The notes: generated from the letters alone by a model not told the origin. A stretch of DNA of 64,000 nt from Virgisporangium aurantiacum (GCF_016863635.1 NZ_BOPG01000009.1:310001-374000), one strand, 5' to 3'. Counted from the first letter of the stretch, positions 1-8,666 are shown. Numbers and translations are program-made.

Positions 1-762
1 CACGTCGAGGTCGTCGGCGAGCAGCACCAGGAACATGGCCATCGCGATCGACATGAACAGGTTCGCCGTGCCCGTGCACATCGCGATCGACCGCAGCAAC
101 CGGTTGCCGAGCACGAACCGCAGCCCTTCGCCGATCTCCCGGCCGAGGTGCCGGTCGGGCGCGGCCGTCGGCTTCGGCTCGCGCTTGCGGATCAGTCCGA
201 CGAATACCGCCGACAGGAGGAAACTCACCGCGTCGACCACGATGGCCACGGGCGCGGTGAGCCACTGCACCAGCAACCCACCGACGGTGGGACCGGCGAC
301 CTGGCTGACGCCGCGCACCGCCTCCAGCTTGGCGTTGCCCTCGACCAGGTTCTCGCGGCCGACCAGATGCGGCAGGTAGCTCTGGTAGGCGACGTCGAAG
401 AACACCGTGAAGACGCCGAGCAGCAGCGCGACCGCGTACAACTGCGGCATCGTGAGCGTCCCGGCCCACCACGCCAGTGGCACCGAACCCAGCAGGACGG
501 CGCGGGCCGCGTCACCGAAGATCAACACGCTGCGGCGCCGCATGCGGTCGACCCAGGCGCCCGCCGGGAGCCCGACGAGCAGGAACGCCGCGGTCTCGCA
601 GGCGGCCAGCACGCCGACCTCGAGCGGCGTCGCGTCGAGCGCGAGGATGGCGACCAGCGGCAACGCGATCTGGGTGACCTGCGTGCCGACCTGGCTGATC
701 GTGTCGGCGACGAACAGCTGACGGAAGTCGTACTCGCGGAGCAGGCCGAGGCGGCGGTTCAC
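1..762 (-). CDS. MFS efflux transporter (3' part cut by window edge)
   Basis: The visible 254 codons begin VNRRLGLLREYDFRQLF and hold the N-terminal half of a major facilitator permease, with about six hydrophobic segments and the loop motif AGAWVDRMRRRS after TM2. The family resembles EntS/MFS_3-type drug or siderophore exporters of the inner membrane. GTG at 762 is chosen; an in-frame GTG at 777 is possible. The gene is divergent from an ArsR-type regulator at 818, and a palindrome lies between them, so it is probably the regulated target. The substrate cannot be read from sequence. The C-terminal half lies outside the window. Confidence 0.85.
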   Translation of the reverse strand, partial: MNRRLGLLREYDFRQLFVADTISQVGTQVTQIALPLVAILALDATPLEVGVLAACETAAFLLVGLPAGAWVDRMRRRSVLIFGDAARAVLLGSVPLAWWAGTLTMPQLYAVALLLGVFTVFFDVAYQSYLPHLVGRENLVEGNAKLEAVRGVSQVAGPTVGGLLVQWLTAPVAIVVDAVSFLLSAVFVGLIRKREPKPTAAPDRHLGREIGEGLRFVLGNRLLRSIAMCTGTANLFMSIAMAMFLVLLADDLDV

Positions 763-779
763 GGGCGTCAGCCTCACCG

Positions 780-803
780 ACTGATTGGGAAAAGTCAACC
801 AGT
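780..803. promoter_or_regulatory. candidate ArsR operator between divergent genes
   Basis: An imperfect inverted repeat, ACTGATT-N10-AACCAGT (6 of 7 bases match per arm), sits in the 55 bp between the MFS start and the regulator ATG. On the minus strand it contains TTGACT, which could serve as a -35 element for the transporter. The position fits autoregulation plus control of the transporter; binding is inferred. Confidence 0.45.
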
Positions 804-817
804 TACGCTGTGGGGCG

Positions 818-1357
818 ATGAGCGCACCGAAGTACCAGCCAGCGGCCCGTCGATGGCCCGAGCGCCGCGCCGCCACCGAGGCCGAGGCGAAGGCCCTCGC
901 GTCGTCGGTGCGGCTGCGGATCCTGCGACTGTGCCTGGACCAGGAACTGACCAACAAGGAGATCGCCGAGCGGCTCGGCGCGAACCCGGCCACCGTGCTG
1001 CATCACGTGCGCACGCTGGTGGACACCGGGTTCCTGGAGGCGCGGCCGCCCCGGCGCGGCAAGCGCGGCTCCCGCGAGGTGCCCTACCTGGCCACCGGCA
1101 AGTCGTGGGCGATGGAGGAGACCGGTTCGATGCCCGCGATGATCGAGGCCTTCGTCGACGAGGTGCGCGGCGTCGACCTCGACGAGAAGACCCTCATGTA
1201 CCGGCTCGGCCTACGGCTGACCCCGGAGCAGTACAAGGACCTGTGCGACCGTCTCGGCGCGGTGCTCAAGCACTTCGCCGACCTGCCGCTGGCGCCCGAG
1301 GGCCAGCCGTACTCCGTGTTCGTCGTCGCGCACGAGGACGTGACCCGGGCGCCCTAG
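818..1357 (+). CDS. ArsR-type winged-helix transcriptional regulator
   Basis: This 179-residue protein has a winged helix near residues 15-85 (ASSVRLRILRLCLDQELTNK, then AERLGANPATVLHHVRTLVD), followed by a basic wing and a C-terminal region with no recognisable domain. ATG at 818 is preferred to an in-frame TTG at 785, because the longer start would run through the candidate operator. It is divergent from an MFS exporter, the usual layout for a repressor of efflux. No cysteine cluster typical of metal-sensing ArsR proteins is visible, so an organic ligand is more likely. Its stop shares CTAG with the convergent acetyltransferase. Confidence 0.85.
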   Translation: MSAPKYQPAARRWPERRAATEAEAKALASSVRLRILRLCLDQELTNKEIAERLGANPATVLHHVRTLVDTGFLEARPPRRGKRGSREVPYLATGKSWAMEETGSMPAMIEAFVDEVRGVDLDEKTLMYRLGLRLTPEQYKDLCDRLGAVLKHFADLPLAPEGQPYSVFVVAHEDVTRAP

Positions 1358-2388
1358 ATTTCCACCTGCCAGTTGTGCCAGAGGTCGACGGCGCGGAAGC
1401 CCATCTGCTCGTTGATGGCGATCATGTGCGCGTTGACCGACGCGTTCCAGGTGTCGATGTACCGCAGGCCGGGCAGTTCCGCGATCCCGTAGTTCAGGTT
1501 CTCGATCTTCGTGAGCAGCCCGAGCCGGTGCCCGCGGTGCGCCGGATGCACCAGCGTGATGCCCTGGCCGGCGTGCTCCACGTGGGTCGCCGAGCGGCTC
1601 AGTGCCGACCACGCGACCAGGTCGCCGGTGGCGTCGTGCACGGCGGCGGTGTTCACGACCACCCGGCCGGTCCTCATCCGGGCCGCGTCCGTCGCGCGGA
1701 TCCGGGCCGCGTCGACCTTCTCGGCCTCCAGCGCGAGGTCGCCCAGCGGCGCCTGGTTGAGGAAGTCGCCGTCGAGATACGCGACGTCGGCCAGGTACTC
1801 CTCCGGGGTGACCCCGCCCCAGCGCACCAGGCTGTAGCCGGTCGCGGCGGCCCGCGCGTGCGCGAGCATCCCGTCGAGCCCGGCCCGGTCGAGGGTCGCC
1901 AGGTCGAGCCGGCGCCGTACCTCGGGGAGCGCGCTCGTCATGCCCAGGGCGCGGGCGAACGCGGTCGGACCCGGGTCGCGGGGCTCCCCGCCGTCGGGCA
2001 GGGTCTCGCCGGTGAACGCCATGACGCGGCGCCGGCCCCGCTCGCGGAGGAACGCGGTCGCGTGGTCGTAGAGAGCGCGCCCGAAGCCCTGCCGACGATG
2101 CTCCGGCAGGACGGTGGCGGCCACCCACGCGTTCTCCAGGTTGTCGAGCGTCGGCATCTGCACCTCGAGGCAACCGACGATGCCACCGCCCGACGCGCGG
2201 GCCACCCACCAGTGCGTCTCCTCGCCCGGCCACGGAAATCGCAGCCCGGTCTCGAAGGCGCGGCGGCACGGGGGCGGAAAGTCGGGAACGTCGTGCGCCC
2301 GGGCGATCGCCTGGACCTGGAGTGCGGCCTCGACCTCGGCCGGATCGTCGGCACGGAGGGAGGAGATAGTCAGCGTGGCGGTCGGCAT
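1354..2388 (-). CDS. GNAT-family N-acetyltransferase with two domains
   Basis: The 344-residue protein has two GNAT-like halves. The first (about residues 1-150) contains the acetyl-CoA loop VLPEHRRQGFGRALYDHA; the second (about 180-344) contains LVHPAHRGHRLGLLTKIEN and a WNASVNAHMIAINEQMGF segment. Tandem GNAT proteins of this size are common in actinomycetes and include mycothiol synthase, but this sequence is not clearly MshD. The substrate is unknown. The gene stands alone and converges on the ArsR gene with a 4-bp overlap. Confidence 0.85.
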   Translation of the reverse strand: MPTATLTISSLRADDPAEVEAALQVQAIARAHDVPDFPPPCRRAFETGLRFPWPGEETHWWVARASGGGIVGCLEVQMPTLDNLENAWVAATVLPEHRRQGFGRALYDHATAFLRERGRRRVMAFTGETLPDGGEPRDPGPTAFARALGMTSALPEVRRRLDLATLDRAGLDGMLAHARAAATGYSLVRWGGVTPEEYLADVAYLDGDFLNQAPLGDLALEAEKVDAARIRATDAARMRTGRVVVNTAAVHDATGDLVAWSALSRSATHVEHAGQGITLVHPAHRGHRLGLLTKIENLNYGIAELPGLRYIDTWNASVNAHMIAINEQMGFRAVDLWHNWQVEI

Positions 2389-2760
2389 ACCCCGCAGGGT
2401 GCTACCGGTACCCGCTCAGCGCGAGTCATTTACCCTGACCGCATTTCTCAAGAAAATGGTCGAGAGGACGTTCGCACAACGCCTCCGGCGCCGCTGGCGC
2501 TCAGGTCCGGTGAGGGATCCGAGCGGCGATACGTCCTCCCGCACGCAGCATCCTGCGCGTGTGCGCTTTCCACGTCAAGCCCACCAGACGCTTGGGCTTT
2601 CCACCGACGGGCGCGCGATGGTCACCGAACGCGACCATCGCGACGCCAACCGGACAGTGACCGGAAACGGACAGCCGACCCACCAGGAGTGACAGCTGCC
2701 TGATTTCGCGGCCTCACACAACAAATACCTCACCATCGGTGAGGCCTCGGCCGGAAAAAA
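2389..2760. other. intergenic region, 372 bp
   Basis: The space between the acetyltransferase start and the thrC stop carries no ORF with actinomycete-like codon use on either strand. It holds the acetyltransferase promoter region, several short repeats, and a hairpin just downstream of thrC. Nothing else is recognised. Confidence 0.6.
2728..2744 (-). terminator. hairpin downstream of thrC
   Basis: A perfect 7-bp stem (CCTCACC / GGTGAGG) with a 3-base loop lies 17 bp after the thrC stop. On the minus strand it is followed by TATTTGTTGTG, only weakly U-rich. It is a plausible but modest terminator. Confidence 0.45.
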
Positions 2761-4041
2761 TCAATCCAGCAGTCCCGCTTCGCGGACGGCACGCAGCGAG
2801 GGCCGCACCCGGTACGTCGGCCCGACCTGCTCGGCAACCGCGTCGAGCGTCTTCAGCCCTTCGCCCGTGTTGAAGACGACGGTCTCAGCGTCCGGGTCGA
2901 GCCGGCCCGCGTCCACCAGTTTCTGCAGCACGGCCACCGTGACGCCGCCGGCGGTCTCGGCGAAAATGCCCGTTGTGCGGGCGAGCAGGCGGATCGCGTC
3001 GCGGATCTCGTCGTCGTCGGCGTAGTCCATCCAGCCGCCGGTGCGGCGGACCGCCTCCAGGGCGTAGATGCCGGCCGCCGGGTCGCCGATGTTCAGCGAC
3101 TTGGCGATGCCGGTCGGCTTGACCGGCGTGATCACGTCGGTGTCGCCGTGCAGCGCGACCGCGATCGGGTTGCAGCCGGCCGACTGGGCGCCGAACACCT
3201 TCCAGCCGTCGGCCGGCGCCTCGACCAGGCCGGTCTCGACCAGCTCGGTGAACGCCTTGTCGATCTTGGTGAGCAGCTCACCGGAGGCCATCGGGATCAC
3301 GACCTGCGCCGGGATGCGCCAGCCCAGTTGCTCGGCGACCTCGAAGCCGAGTGTCTTCGACCCCTCGGCGTAGAACGGACGCACGTTGACGTTGACGAAC
3401 GCCGTCTTCTCGAACTCGTCGGTCTCGGTGAGCTCGGAGCAGAGCCGGTTGACGTCGTCGTACGACCCTTCGACGGCCACCAGGTCGCCGCCGTAGACGG
3501 CCGTGGTGACGACCTTGCCCTGCTCCAGGTCGAACGGGATGAACACCACCGACGGCGCACCGACCCGCGCCGCGTGCGCGGCGACCGAGTTGGCCAGGTT
3601 TCCGGTGGACGCGCAGGCGTAACGCTCGAACCCGAGCGCCCGCGCGGCCGTCAACGCGACCGAGACCACGCGGTCCTTGAACGAGTGGGTGGGGTTGGCC
3701 GAGTCGTCCTTGACGTACAGCGGCGCCCGCAGGCCGACGGTGGCGGCGAGGGCATCGGCCCGCACCAGCGGCGTGAAGCCGGGGTTGAGCGTCACGCGCG
3801 ACGCCGGGTCGGCGCCGGTGGGCAGCAGGCCCGCGTACCGCCAGATATTTTTGGGACCGCGTTCGATCTGTTCCCGGGTGACCGATGCCAGCGCGGCCGC
3901 GTCGTAGCCCACCTCAAGGGGTCCGAAACACTCGAAACAGGCGTGCTGCGCGGCGAGCGGGAAGTGCGTGCCACAGCCACGACAGACGAGATCGCGGGCG
4001 GGCGAGTCGGAGAACACGGGTGTGCCGAGGGTGCTGGTCAC
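2761..4041 (-). CDS. thrC: threonine synthase
   Basis: This 426-residue PLP enzyme converts O-phosphohomoserine to threonine and phosphate in the cytoplasm. The fold-type II PLP lysine is in NPTHSFKDR (K122). An N-terminal zinc-ribbon-like motif has cysteines at 20, 23, 35 and 38, as in the long form of threonine synthase. The glycine-rich phosphate loop STGNLANS follows. The start is GTG at 4041, with AGGAAAGGG seven bases upstream. A SAM-I riboswitch precedes it, so synthesis is tied to SAM level; phosphohomoserine/homoserine is the branch point to methionine and SAM. The gene is monocistronic in this window. Confidence 0.95.
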   Translation of the reverse strand: MTSTLGTPVFSDSPARDLVCRGCGTHFPLAAQHACFECFGPLEVGYDAAALASVTREQIERGPKNIWRYAGLLPTGADPASRVTLNPGFTPLVRADALAATVGLRAPLYVKDDSANPTHSFKDRVVSVALTAARALGFERYACASTGNLANSVAAHAARVGAPSVVFIPFDLEQGKVVTTAVYGGDLVAVEGSYDDVNRLCSELTETDEFEKTAFVNVNVRPFYAEGSKTLGFEVAEQLGWRIPAQVVIPMASGELLTKIDKAFTELVETGLVEAPADGWKVFGAQSAGCNPIAVALHGDTDVITPVKPTGIAKSLNIGDPAAGIYALEAVRRTGGWMDYADDDEIRDAIRLLARTTGIFAETAGGVTVAVLQKLVDAGRLDPDAETVVFNTGEGLKTLDAVAEQVGPTYRVRPSLRAVREAGLLD

Positions 4042-4064
4042 GATGAGGCCCTTTCCTGCTCATC
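4042..4064 (-). promoter_or_regulatory. riboswitch expression platform containing the thrC ribosome-binding site
   Basis: The 3' strand of P1 (GATGAG, 4064-4059) can also pair with a second CTCATC (4047-4042) that directly abuts the GTG start. That alternative 6-bp hairpin puts the Shine-Dalgarno AGGAAAGGG in its 11-base loop. P1 formation with SAM would break this hairpin, so the layout predicts translation is favoured when SAM is bound. This is inference from base pairing; no terminator is seen. Confidence 0.6.
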
Positions 4065-4193
4065 TTTCCCGGGCACTAGGTGTGCCACGGGCCGGAATTG
4101 GCACCTGCCTCGCGCTGGCCTCGACGATGAGGTACGTATGCGCGGCGGTTGCCGGGGCGTCAACGGGCCGGTCCCTCAGCCCCTCTGGATGAG
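4059..4193 (-). ncRNA. SAM-I (S-box) riboswitch aptamer upstream of thrC
   Basis: Read on the minus strand, the hallmark S-box blocks appear in order: CTCATCCAGAGG, GGCTGAGGGACCGGCCC, CCCCGGCAACC, GGTGCCAATTCC and GGGAAAGATGAG. P1 is closed by CTCATC (4193-4188) with GATGAG (4064-4059). P4 is the stem CCCG/GGCAC with GTGCC/CGGG. The kink-turn and pseudoknot regions are in the expected places. SAM is the known ligand of this class. Confidence 0.93.
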
Positions 4194-4295
4194 GTATTCA
4201 GTTGTGCGCGTAAGCATAACGGAACCAACCACCCGTTACGAGCGGCGCGTGACGTGTAGCACTCCGTCGCCACCCGGGCGAGGCACACTGGGAGG

Positions 4296-4694
4296 GTGAC
4301 GATCTTCGACGATGCGACCCGCACTCTGCTCGACGGACCCAACTTCGCCGTCGTGGCGACGTTGACGGCAAGCGGGGCGCCGCACACCTCCACCGTCTGG
4401 TACGTGCGTGACGGCGACGCGGTCCTGATCTCGGTGACCGCCGACAAGCTGAAGGCCCGCAACCTCGGCCGCGACCCACGGATCAGCCTCACCGTCTCCG
4501 ACCGCGAGAACCCTTACCACTCGGTCGACATCCGCGGGACGGCCGAACTGGTCGACGACCCGGAGAAGGCGCTGCCGGCGCGGCTGGCGGAGCGCTACCT
4601 CGGCGACGCGAACGCCAACCCGGACGAGCCGGCCGAGGTGAAGCGGCTCATCGTGCGGGTGAACCCGGAGAAGGTCACCGAGTTCAAGGTCTAG
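4296..4694 (+). CDS. PPOX-class flavin/F420-dependent oxidoreductase
   Basis: This 132-residue protein belongs to the split-barrel pyridoxamine-5'-phosphate-oxidase-like family, as shown by FAVVATLTASGAPHTSTVWY, the strand LISVTADKLKARNL and the pattern DPRISLTVSD. Actinomycete members of this size usually bind F420 or FMN; the substrate is unknown. The GTG start abuts a GGAGG with no spacer, so leaderless initiation or poor use of that motif is possible. Its TAG stop shares CTAG with the convergent ABC permease. Confidence 0.85.
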   Translation: MTIFDDATRTLLDGPNFAVVATLTASGAPHTSTVWYVRDGDAVLISVTADKLKARNLGRDPRISLTVSDRENPYHSVDIRGTAELVDDPEKALPARLAERYLGDANANPDEPAEVKRLIVRVNPEKVTEFKV

Positions 4695-5560
4695 GAGACG
4701 ACGTCCTTGCGTAGGAAGCGCCACCAGGCCAGCGACAGCAGCACGGTGGAGTAGACGACGGCGCTCACCGTGCCGCGCGCCACGTCGTCGGTCTGTATCG
4801 GGGAGGACAGCAGGCCCAGGTAGCCCTCGTTGAAGTGGGTCGGCAGGAAATCGCGGATGCTGCCGAGGGCCGAGATCTGGTCGAGGATGCTCGACACGAT
4901 GTAGATCATCACGGCGCCGCCCACCGCACCCAGCGGGGCGTCGGTCGACACCGACAGCAGGAACGCCAGCGAGCCGACGACGAGCAGCGTCACCGAGATG
5001 TAGCCGATCACGGCGAGCAGTCGCAGCACGCCCTCGCCGGGCGGAAGCGTACCGCCGACCGGTGCCTGCAACGGCTCCCAGCCGTAGGAGATCGTGCCGG
5101 CCAGCAACGCGGTGCCGGCGAGCAGCAGGATCGCCAGCGCGCTGTACGCGAGTGCCACGAGCAGTTTGGCGGCCAGGAGACGGGCGCGCGGCACCGGGAC
5201 GGCGAGCAGGTACCGGAGGCTTCCCCAGCTCGCCTCGCTCGCCACCGCGTCACCGCAGAAGAGCGCGACCACGACGACGAGCAGGAACCCCGACGACACG
5301 AACAGCGTGAACAGAGCGAAGTTCGGCCCGCCCGCGGTGGCGATGTCGATCAGCGAGCTGAAGCCGTCGCCGTCGTTTTCCGCGTTGTCGCCGCCGCCCG
5401 GGTTCCAGGTGAACGCGCCGAGGATGATCAGCGGCAGCAGGACCATGAACCCGAGCGCGAACTGGGTACGGCGCCGGGCCAACTGCCGCCGGAACTCCGT
5501 CGGGAACGAGAGGGTGCGGTTCGGACGGTAACCGGCCGCGCGATCCGTCGAGACGCTCAT
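4691..5560 (-). CDS. ABC-2 type transporter permease
   Basis: The 289-residue membrane protein has about six hydrophobic segments, a large first extracytoplasmic loop after TM1, and the ABC-2 pattern ASEASWGSLRYLLAVPVPR between TM2 and TM3. It should form the membrane channel for the ATPase encoded just upstream. Its ATG overlaps the stop of that gene (ATGA), so the two are probably translationally coupled. The exported substrate is unknown. Confidence 0.9.
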   Translation of the reverse strand: MSVSTDRAAGYRPNRTLSFPTEFRRQLARRRTQFALGFMVLLPLIILGAFTWNPGGGDNAENDGDGFSSLIDIATAGGPNFALFTLFVSSGFLLVVVVALFCGDAVASEASWGSLRYLLAVPVPRARLLAAKLLVALAYSALAILLLAGTALLAGTISYGWEPLQAPVGGTLPPGEGVLRLLAVIGYISVTLLVVGSLAFLLSVSTDAPLGAVGGAVMIYIVSSILDQISALGSIRDFLPTHFNEGYLGLLSSPIQTDDVARGTVSAVVYSTVLLSLAWWRFLRKDVVS

Positions 5561-8340
5561 CGCTCACCACTCGCCTTCGTGTCGCCGCCGACCAGGGCCA
5601 GGAACGCGTCCTCCAGCCGGCGCCGGGGCACCACCCGGTCGACACCGACGCCCGCGTTCACCAGTGCCGCAACCACGTCGGCGCGCGGCGTGCCGTTCAC
5701 GTCGACCACGAGGCTCGCGCCGTCGGGCACCACCGACCGCACCCCGCCGAGCGCGTCGAGCACCGCGGTCGCAGCGTCCACATCGGACACATCGAGCTGG
5801 ACGGTCGGCGAGTCGCCGACGATGTCGGCCACCAGACCGGAAGCCACCACCTCGCCCTTGTGCACCACCACGACGTCGGTACAGGTCTGCTCGACCTCGG
5901 CCAGCAGGTGGCTCGACACCAGCACGGCCCGCCCGTCGGTCGCGTAGCGGCGCAGCACCTGCCGCATCTCGGCGATCTGCGGCGGGTCGAGGCCGTCCGT
6001 CGGTTCGTCGAGAACGAGCAGTTCGGGGAGACCGAGCATCGCCTGCGCGATCGCCAACCGTTGCTTCATGCCGTGGCTGTACGTCTTGACCCGGCGGTCG
6101 ATGGCCGTGCCGAGGCCCGCGATGTCCATCGCCTCCTCGAACCGGGCGTCCTCGGCCGGGCGGCCGGTCGCCTTCCAGAACAGCTCCAGGTTCGCCAACC
6201 CGGTGAGGTGCGGCAAAAATCCGGGACCCTCGACCAGCGCGCCGAGGCGCGACAGCACCGGCGCACCCGGCACCAGGCGGTGGCCGAACACGAGGATCTC
6301 GCCGGCCGTCGGCCGGGTGAGGCCCATCAGGACGCGCAGGCTCGTGGTCTTTCCGGCACCGTTCGGGCCGAGCAACCCGACCACCTGTCCACGATGGACG
6401 GTGAAGCTCACCGACTGCACCGCGACGAACCCGTCGGCGTACTCCTTGCGCAGCCCGCGAACCACCAGCGGCGTGTCCACGTGCTCGGCGTCGACCGCGC
6501 GGATGGAACGCCGCGCGCGCATCCGGGCCACCACGACGGCCGCGACCACACCGAGCGCCACGAGGGCCAGCAGCGCGAACAGCGCGTACCACCACACCAC
6601 GTTCGGGTTCCGGATCGGCGCACCGTCCACAGTGGGCAGAGTGACCTGACCCTCGACGCTCACCTGGTACACGGCCGGTTCGGCCGGGGTCGCGTACGCC
6701 TGGTCCGATGTGGACACCACGATCGCGAACCGGTGTCCGGGCTCGAACCGGTGCACGATCGCCGGCAGCGTCACGGTGACGGGCTGCGCCCCGTCGAGCG
6801 TGGCCGGCAGCCCGGTCAACCGGATCGGGGCCACCTGACCACCGGGCAGGCTGCTGGAGTTGTCACCCACCGCGTAGAGCTTGACGAACAGCACCGCCTC
6901 CCCCGTCGGCGACGCGGCCCGCAGCCGTACGGTCGGCGCGCCCACGACGTCGACGATCGTGTCGAACGGTTGGCTCTCGTACCGGGCGAACTGGCCGGGA
7001 ACGTCGAGTCCGGTGCCGCCGACGAACGACGACAGCCCACCGGGCAGCGTCGAGATGGCCGCCGGCGTGCCGCCCGGCGGGTTCGCGATCGACTGTGGCG
7101 GCCCGCTGATCTGAACCGAGCGGCCCGGCGCCGATACACCGGGATAATCGGTGACGCTGTAGCCGGACGCCACCAGATCCCGGTTGGTGGCGTCGAGCCC
7201 GGTGATCCTCGAGTACGTGAAGCTCCGCGACGGAGCGGACCCCGAGCCGTCGAGGTAGTGCCCGAGCCATTGCGCCGTAAGGAACTTGAGCCGGTCGCGG
7301 TCGGTCCGCGGGCCGGATCCGCCGTCGTGGCCGCCGTTGAACCACGCGACCCGCACCGGCGTGCCGGTGGCGGCGATGGCCCGGGCGTTGGCGTCGCCCT
7401 CGGAGAGCGGGAACAGCGAGTCGGCGGTGCCCTGGATCAGCAGCGTCGGCGCCTTCACCCGGTCGACGACCGATGCGGGCGACGACCGGCGCAGCAGGTC
7501 GATCACCTGCTGGGTGGGCCGACCGGAGGTGGCCACCGAGAGGTACGCGGCGCACACGTCGGCCGCGAACCGTCCACATTGGGGGTTCGAGCCGGCCGGC
7601 GACGGCGGCCCGTCGCCGCCGCCGCCGAGCAGCGCGCTCAGGTCGCTGCCGGAACCGGAACCGAAGAACAGCCCGGCCCACTGCTTCTTGAAGACACCCT
7701 GTTCGGGCCCGCGGCCCGTGGCTTCGGGCAGGAAGGCCCGCGACAGGTCGTTCCACGTGATCATCGGAACGATCGCGTCGACCCGGTTGTCGAGCCCGGC
7801 CAACATCAGCGCCAGCGCGCCGCCGTACGAGCCGCCGACGACGCCGACGTGCGGGTCACCGTCGGCGTCGCGGCGCACCTCGGGACGCGCGGCCAGCCAG
7901 TCGAGCAGGCGCTGGGCGTCGCGGACCTCCCAGTCGGGGCTGTTGAGGTGGATCTCGCCGGTGGACCTACCGAAGCCCTGCGCCGTCCAGGTGAGCACGG
8001 CGTAACCGAGGTCGGCGAGGTCCTTGGCGTCGGCGGCGACCGAGTCCTTCGTCCCGCCGAACCCGTGTGCCAGCAGCACCGCCGGCACCTGCGAAGACCG
8101 CGACGCCGACCGCGGGACGTAGAACGTCGCGTCGAGGTCGACCTGCTGATCGCCGGCGGGTCCGGTCTGCACCAGGATGCGGAGCTGCTCGGTGCGGTAG
8201 CTGGCCCGTTCCGGCCAGGCCGCGACGCCCACCAGGCCCAGGACCAGGACGGTCACCACGCCGAAGGTCACGAGGCGCCGTCGGGTCCACCTGATTCTGG
8301 GCAGCACACGACGCCACCACGGAGCTTTGACCACCTGCAC
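5557..8340 (-). CDS. membrane-anchored Xaa-Pro-peptidase-like hydrolase fused to an ABC ATPase
   Basis: From GTG 8340 the protein is about 927 residues. TM1 is near 22-41. An alpha/beta-hydrolase of the S15/CocE type follows, with nucleophile motif GGSYGG (S171), acid GTADS (D307) and H338 in GGHDGG, then the beta-rich C-terminal domain of that family to about 575. TM2 lies near 582-604. An ABC ATPase follows, with Walker A GPNGAGKTT (658-666), signature SHGMKQ (754-759), Walker B LLVLDEP (773-779) and the SSH switch. Topology rules place the hydrolase outside and the ATPase inside. The next gene is its permease (ATGA overlap). The true start is uncertain between 8340 and 8307; upstream reading frame overlaps the DUF3263 gene. 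Confidence 0.85.
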   Translation of the reverse strand: MQVVKAPWWRRVLPRIRWTRRRLVTFGVVTVLVLGLVGVAAWPERASYRTEQLRILVQTGPAGDQQVDLDATFYVPRSASRSSQVPAVLLAHGFGGTKDSVAADAKDLADLGYAVLTWTAQGFGRSTGEIHLNSPDWEVRDAQRLLDWLAARPEVRRDADGDPHVGVVGGSYGGALALMLAGLDNRVDAIVPMITWNDLSRAFLPEATGRGPEQGVFKKQWAGLFFGSGSGSDLSALLGGGGDGPPSPAGSNPQCGRFAADVCAAYLSVATSGRPTQQVIDLLRRSSPASVVDRVKAPTLLIQGTADSLFPLSEGDANARAIAATGTPVRVAWFNGGHDGGSGPRTDRDRLKFLTAQWLGHYLDGSGSAPSRSFTYSRITGLDATNRDLVASGYSVTDYPGVSAPGRSVQISGPPQSIANPPGGTPAAISTLPGGLSSFVGGTGLDVPGQFARYESQPFDTIVDVVGAPTVRLRAASPTGEAVLFVKLYAVGDNSSSLPGGQVAPIRLTGLPATLDGAQPVTVTLPAIVHRFEPGHRFAIVVSTSDQAYATPAEPAVYQVSVEGQVTLPTVDGAPIRNPNVVWWYALFALLALVALGVVAAVVVARMRARRSIRAVDAEHVDTPLVVRGLRKEYADGFVAVQSVSFTVHRGQVVGLLGPNGAGKTTSLRVLMGLTRPTAGEILVFGHRLVPGAPVLSRLGALVEGPGFLPHLTGLANLELFWKATGRPAEDARFEEAMDIAGLGTAIDRRVKTYSHGMKQRLAIAQAMLGLPELLVLDEPTDGLDPPQIAEMRQVLRRYATDGRAVLVSSHLLAEVEQTCTDVVVVHKGEVVASGLVADIVGDSPTVQLDVSDVDAATAVLDALGGVRSVVPDGASLVVDVNGTPRADVVAALVNAGVGVDRVVPRRRLEDAFLALVGGDTKASGER

Positions 8341-8375
8341 ACCGTATGCGGAAATCGCTGTGACCGTCCTGAGGA

Positions 8376-8666
8376 CTACCCTGACCGCCGCGCCCGCGAC
8401 GCCCGCAGCCGCCGCAGCCGCCCCACCAGCACCGGATCGTGCTTGAGCGCCTCGGGATCGTCGAGCAGCCCGTTGAGCAACTGGTAGTACCGGGTGGCCG
8501 ACAGGCCGAACGTGTCGCGGATCGCCTGTTCCTTGGAACCGGCGTGCTTCCACCACTTCCGTTCGAACGCCAGCATCTCCAGCGCCCGCTCGCCGAGCCC
8601 GGCCGGCGGATCCTCCACAGTGGACTCCGCCGGAACGTCTTCGTCACTCACGTGACTCATTCTCAC
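8376..8666 (-). CDS. DUF3263 family protein
   Basis: This 96-residue protein has a helix-turn-helix-like core (ALEMLAFERKWWKHAGSKEQ, then AIRDTFGLSATRYYQLLNGL), matching the small actinobacterial DUF3263 family, probably DNA binding. The GTG start overlaps the stop of the DeoR-type gene (GTGA); ATG at 8660 is an alternative start. It lies 35 bp ahead of the hydrolase/ABC gene, so DeoR, DUF3263, hydrolase/ATPase and permease may form one transcript. The role is unknown. Confidence 0.8.
   Translation of the reverse strand: MRMSHVSDEDVPAESTVEDPPAGLGERALEMLAFERKWWKHAGSKEQAIRDTFGLSATRYYQLLNGLLDDPEALKHDPVLVGRLRRLRASRARRSG

Noticed and set aside
148-2703. Very long plus-strand open frame across the regulator, acetyltransferase and intergenic region
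   Set aside because: It is a frame shadow: Arg/Gly/Asp-rich composition, and three better-supported genes occupy the same DNA.
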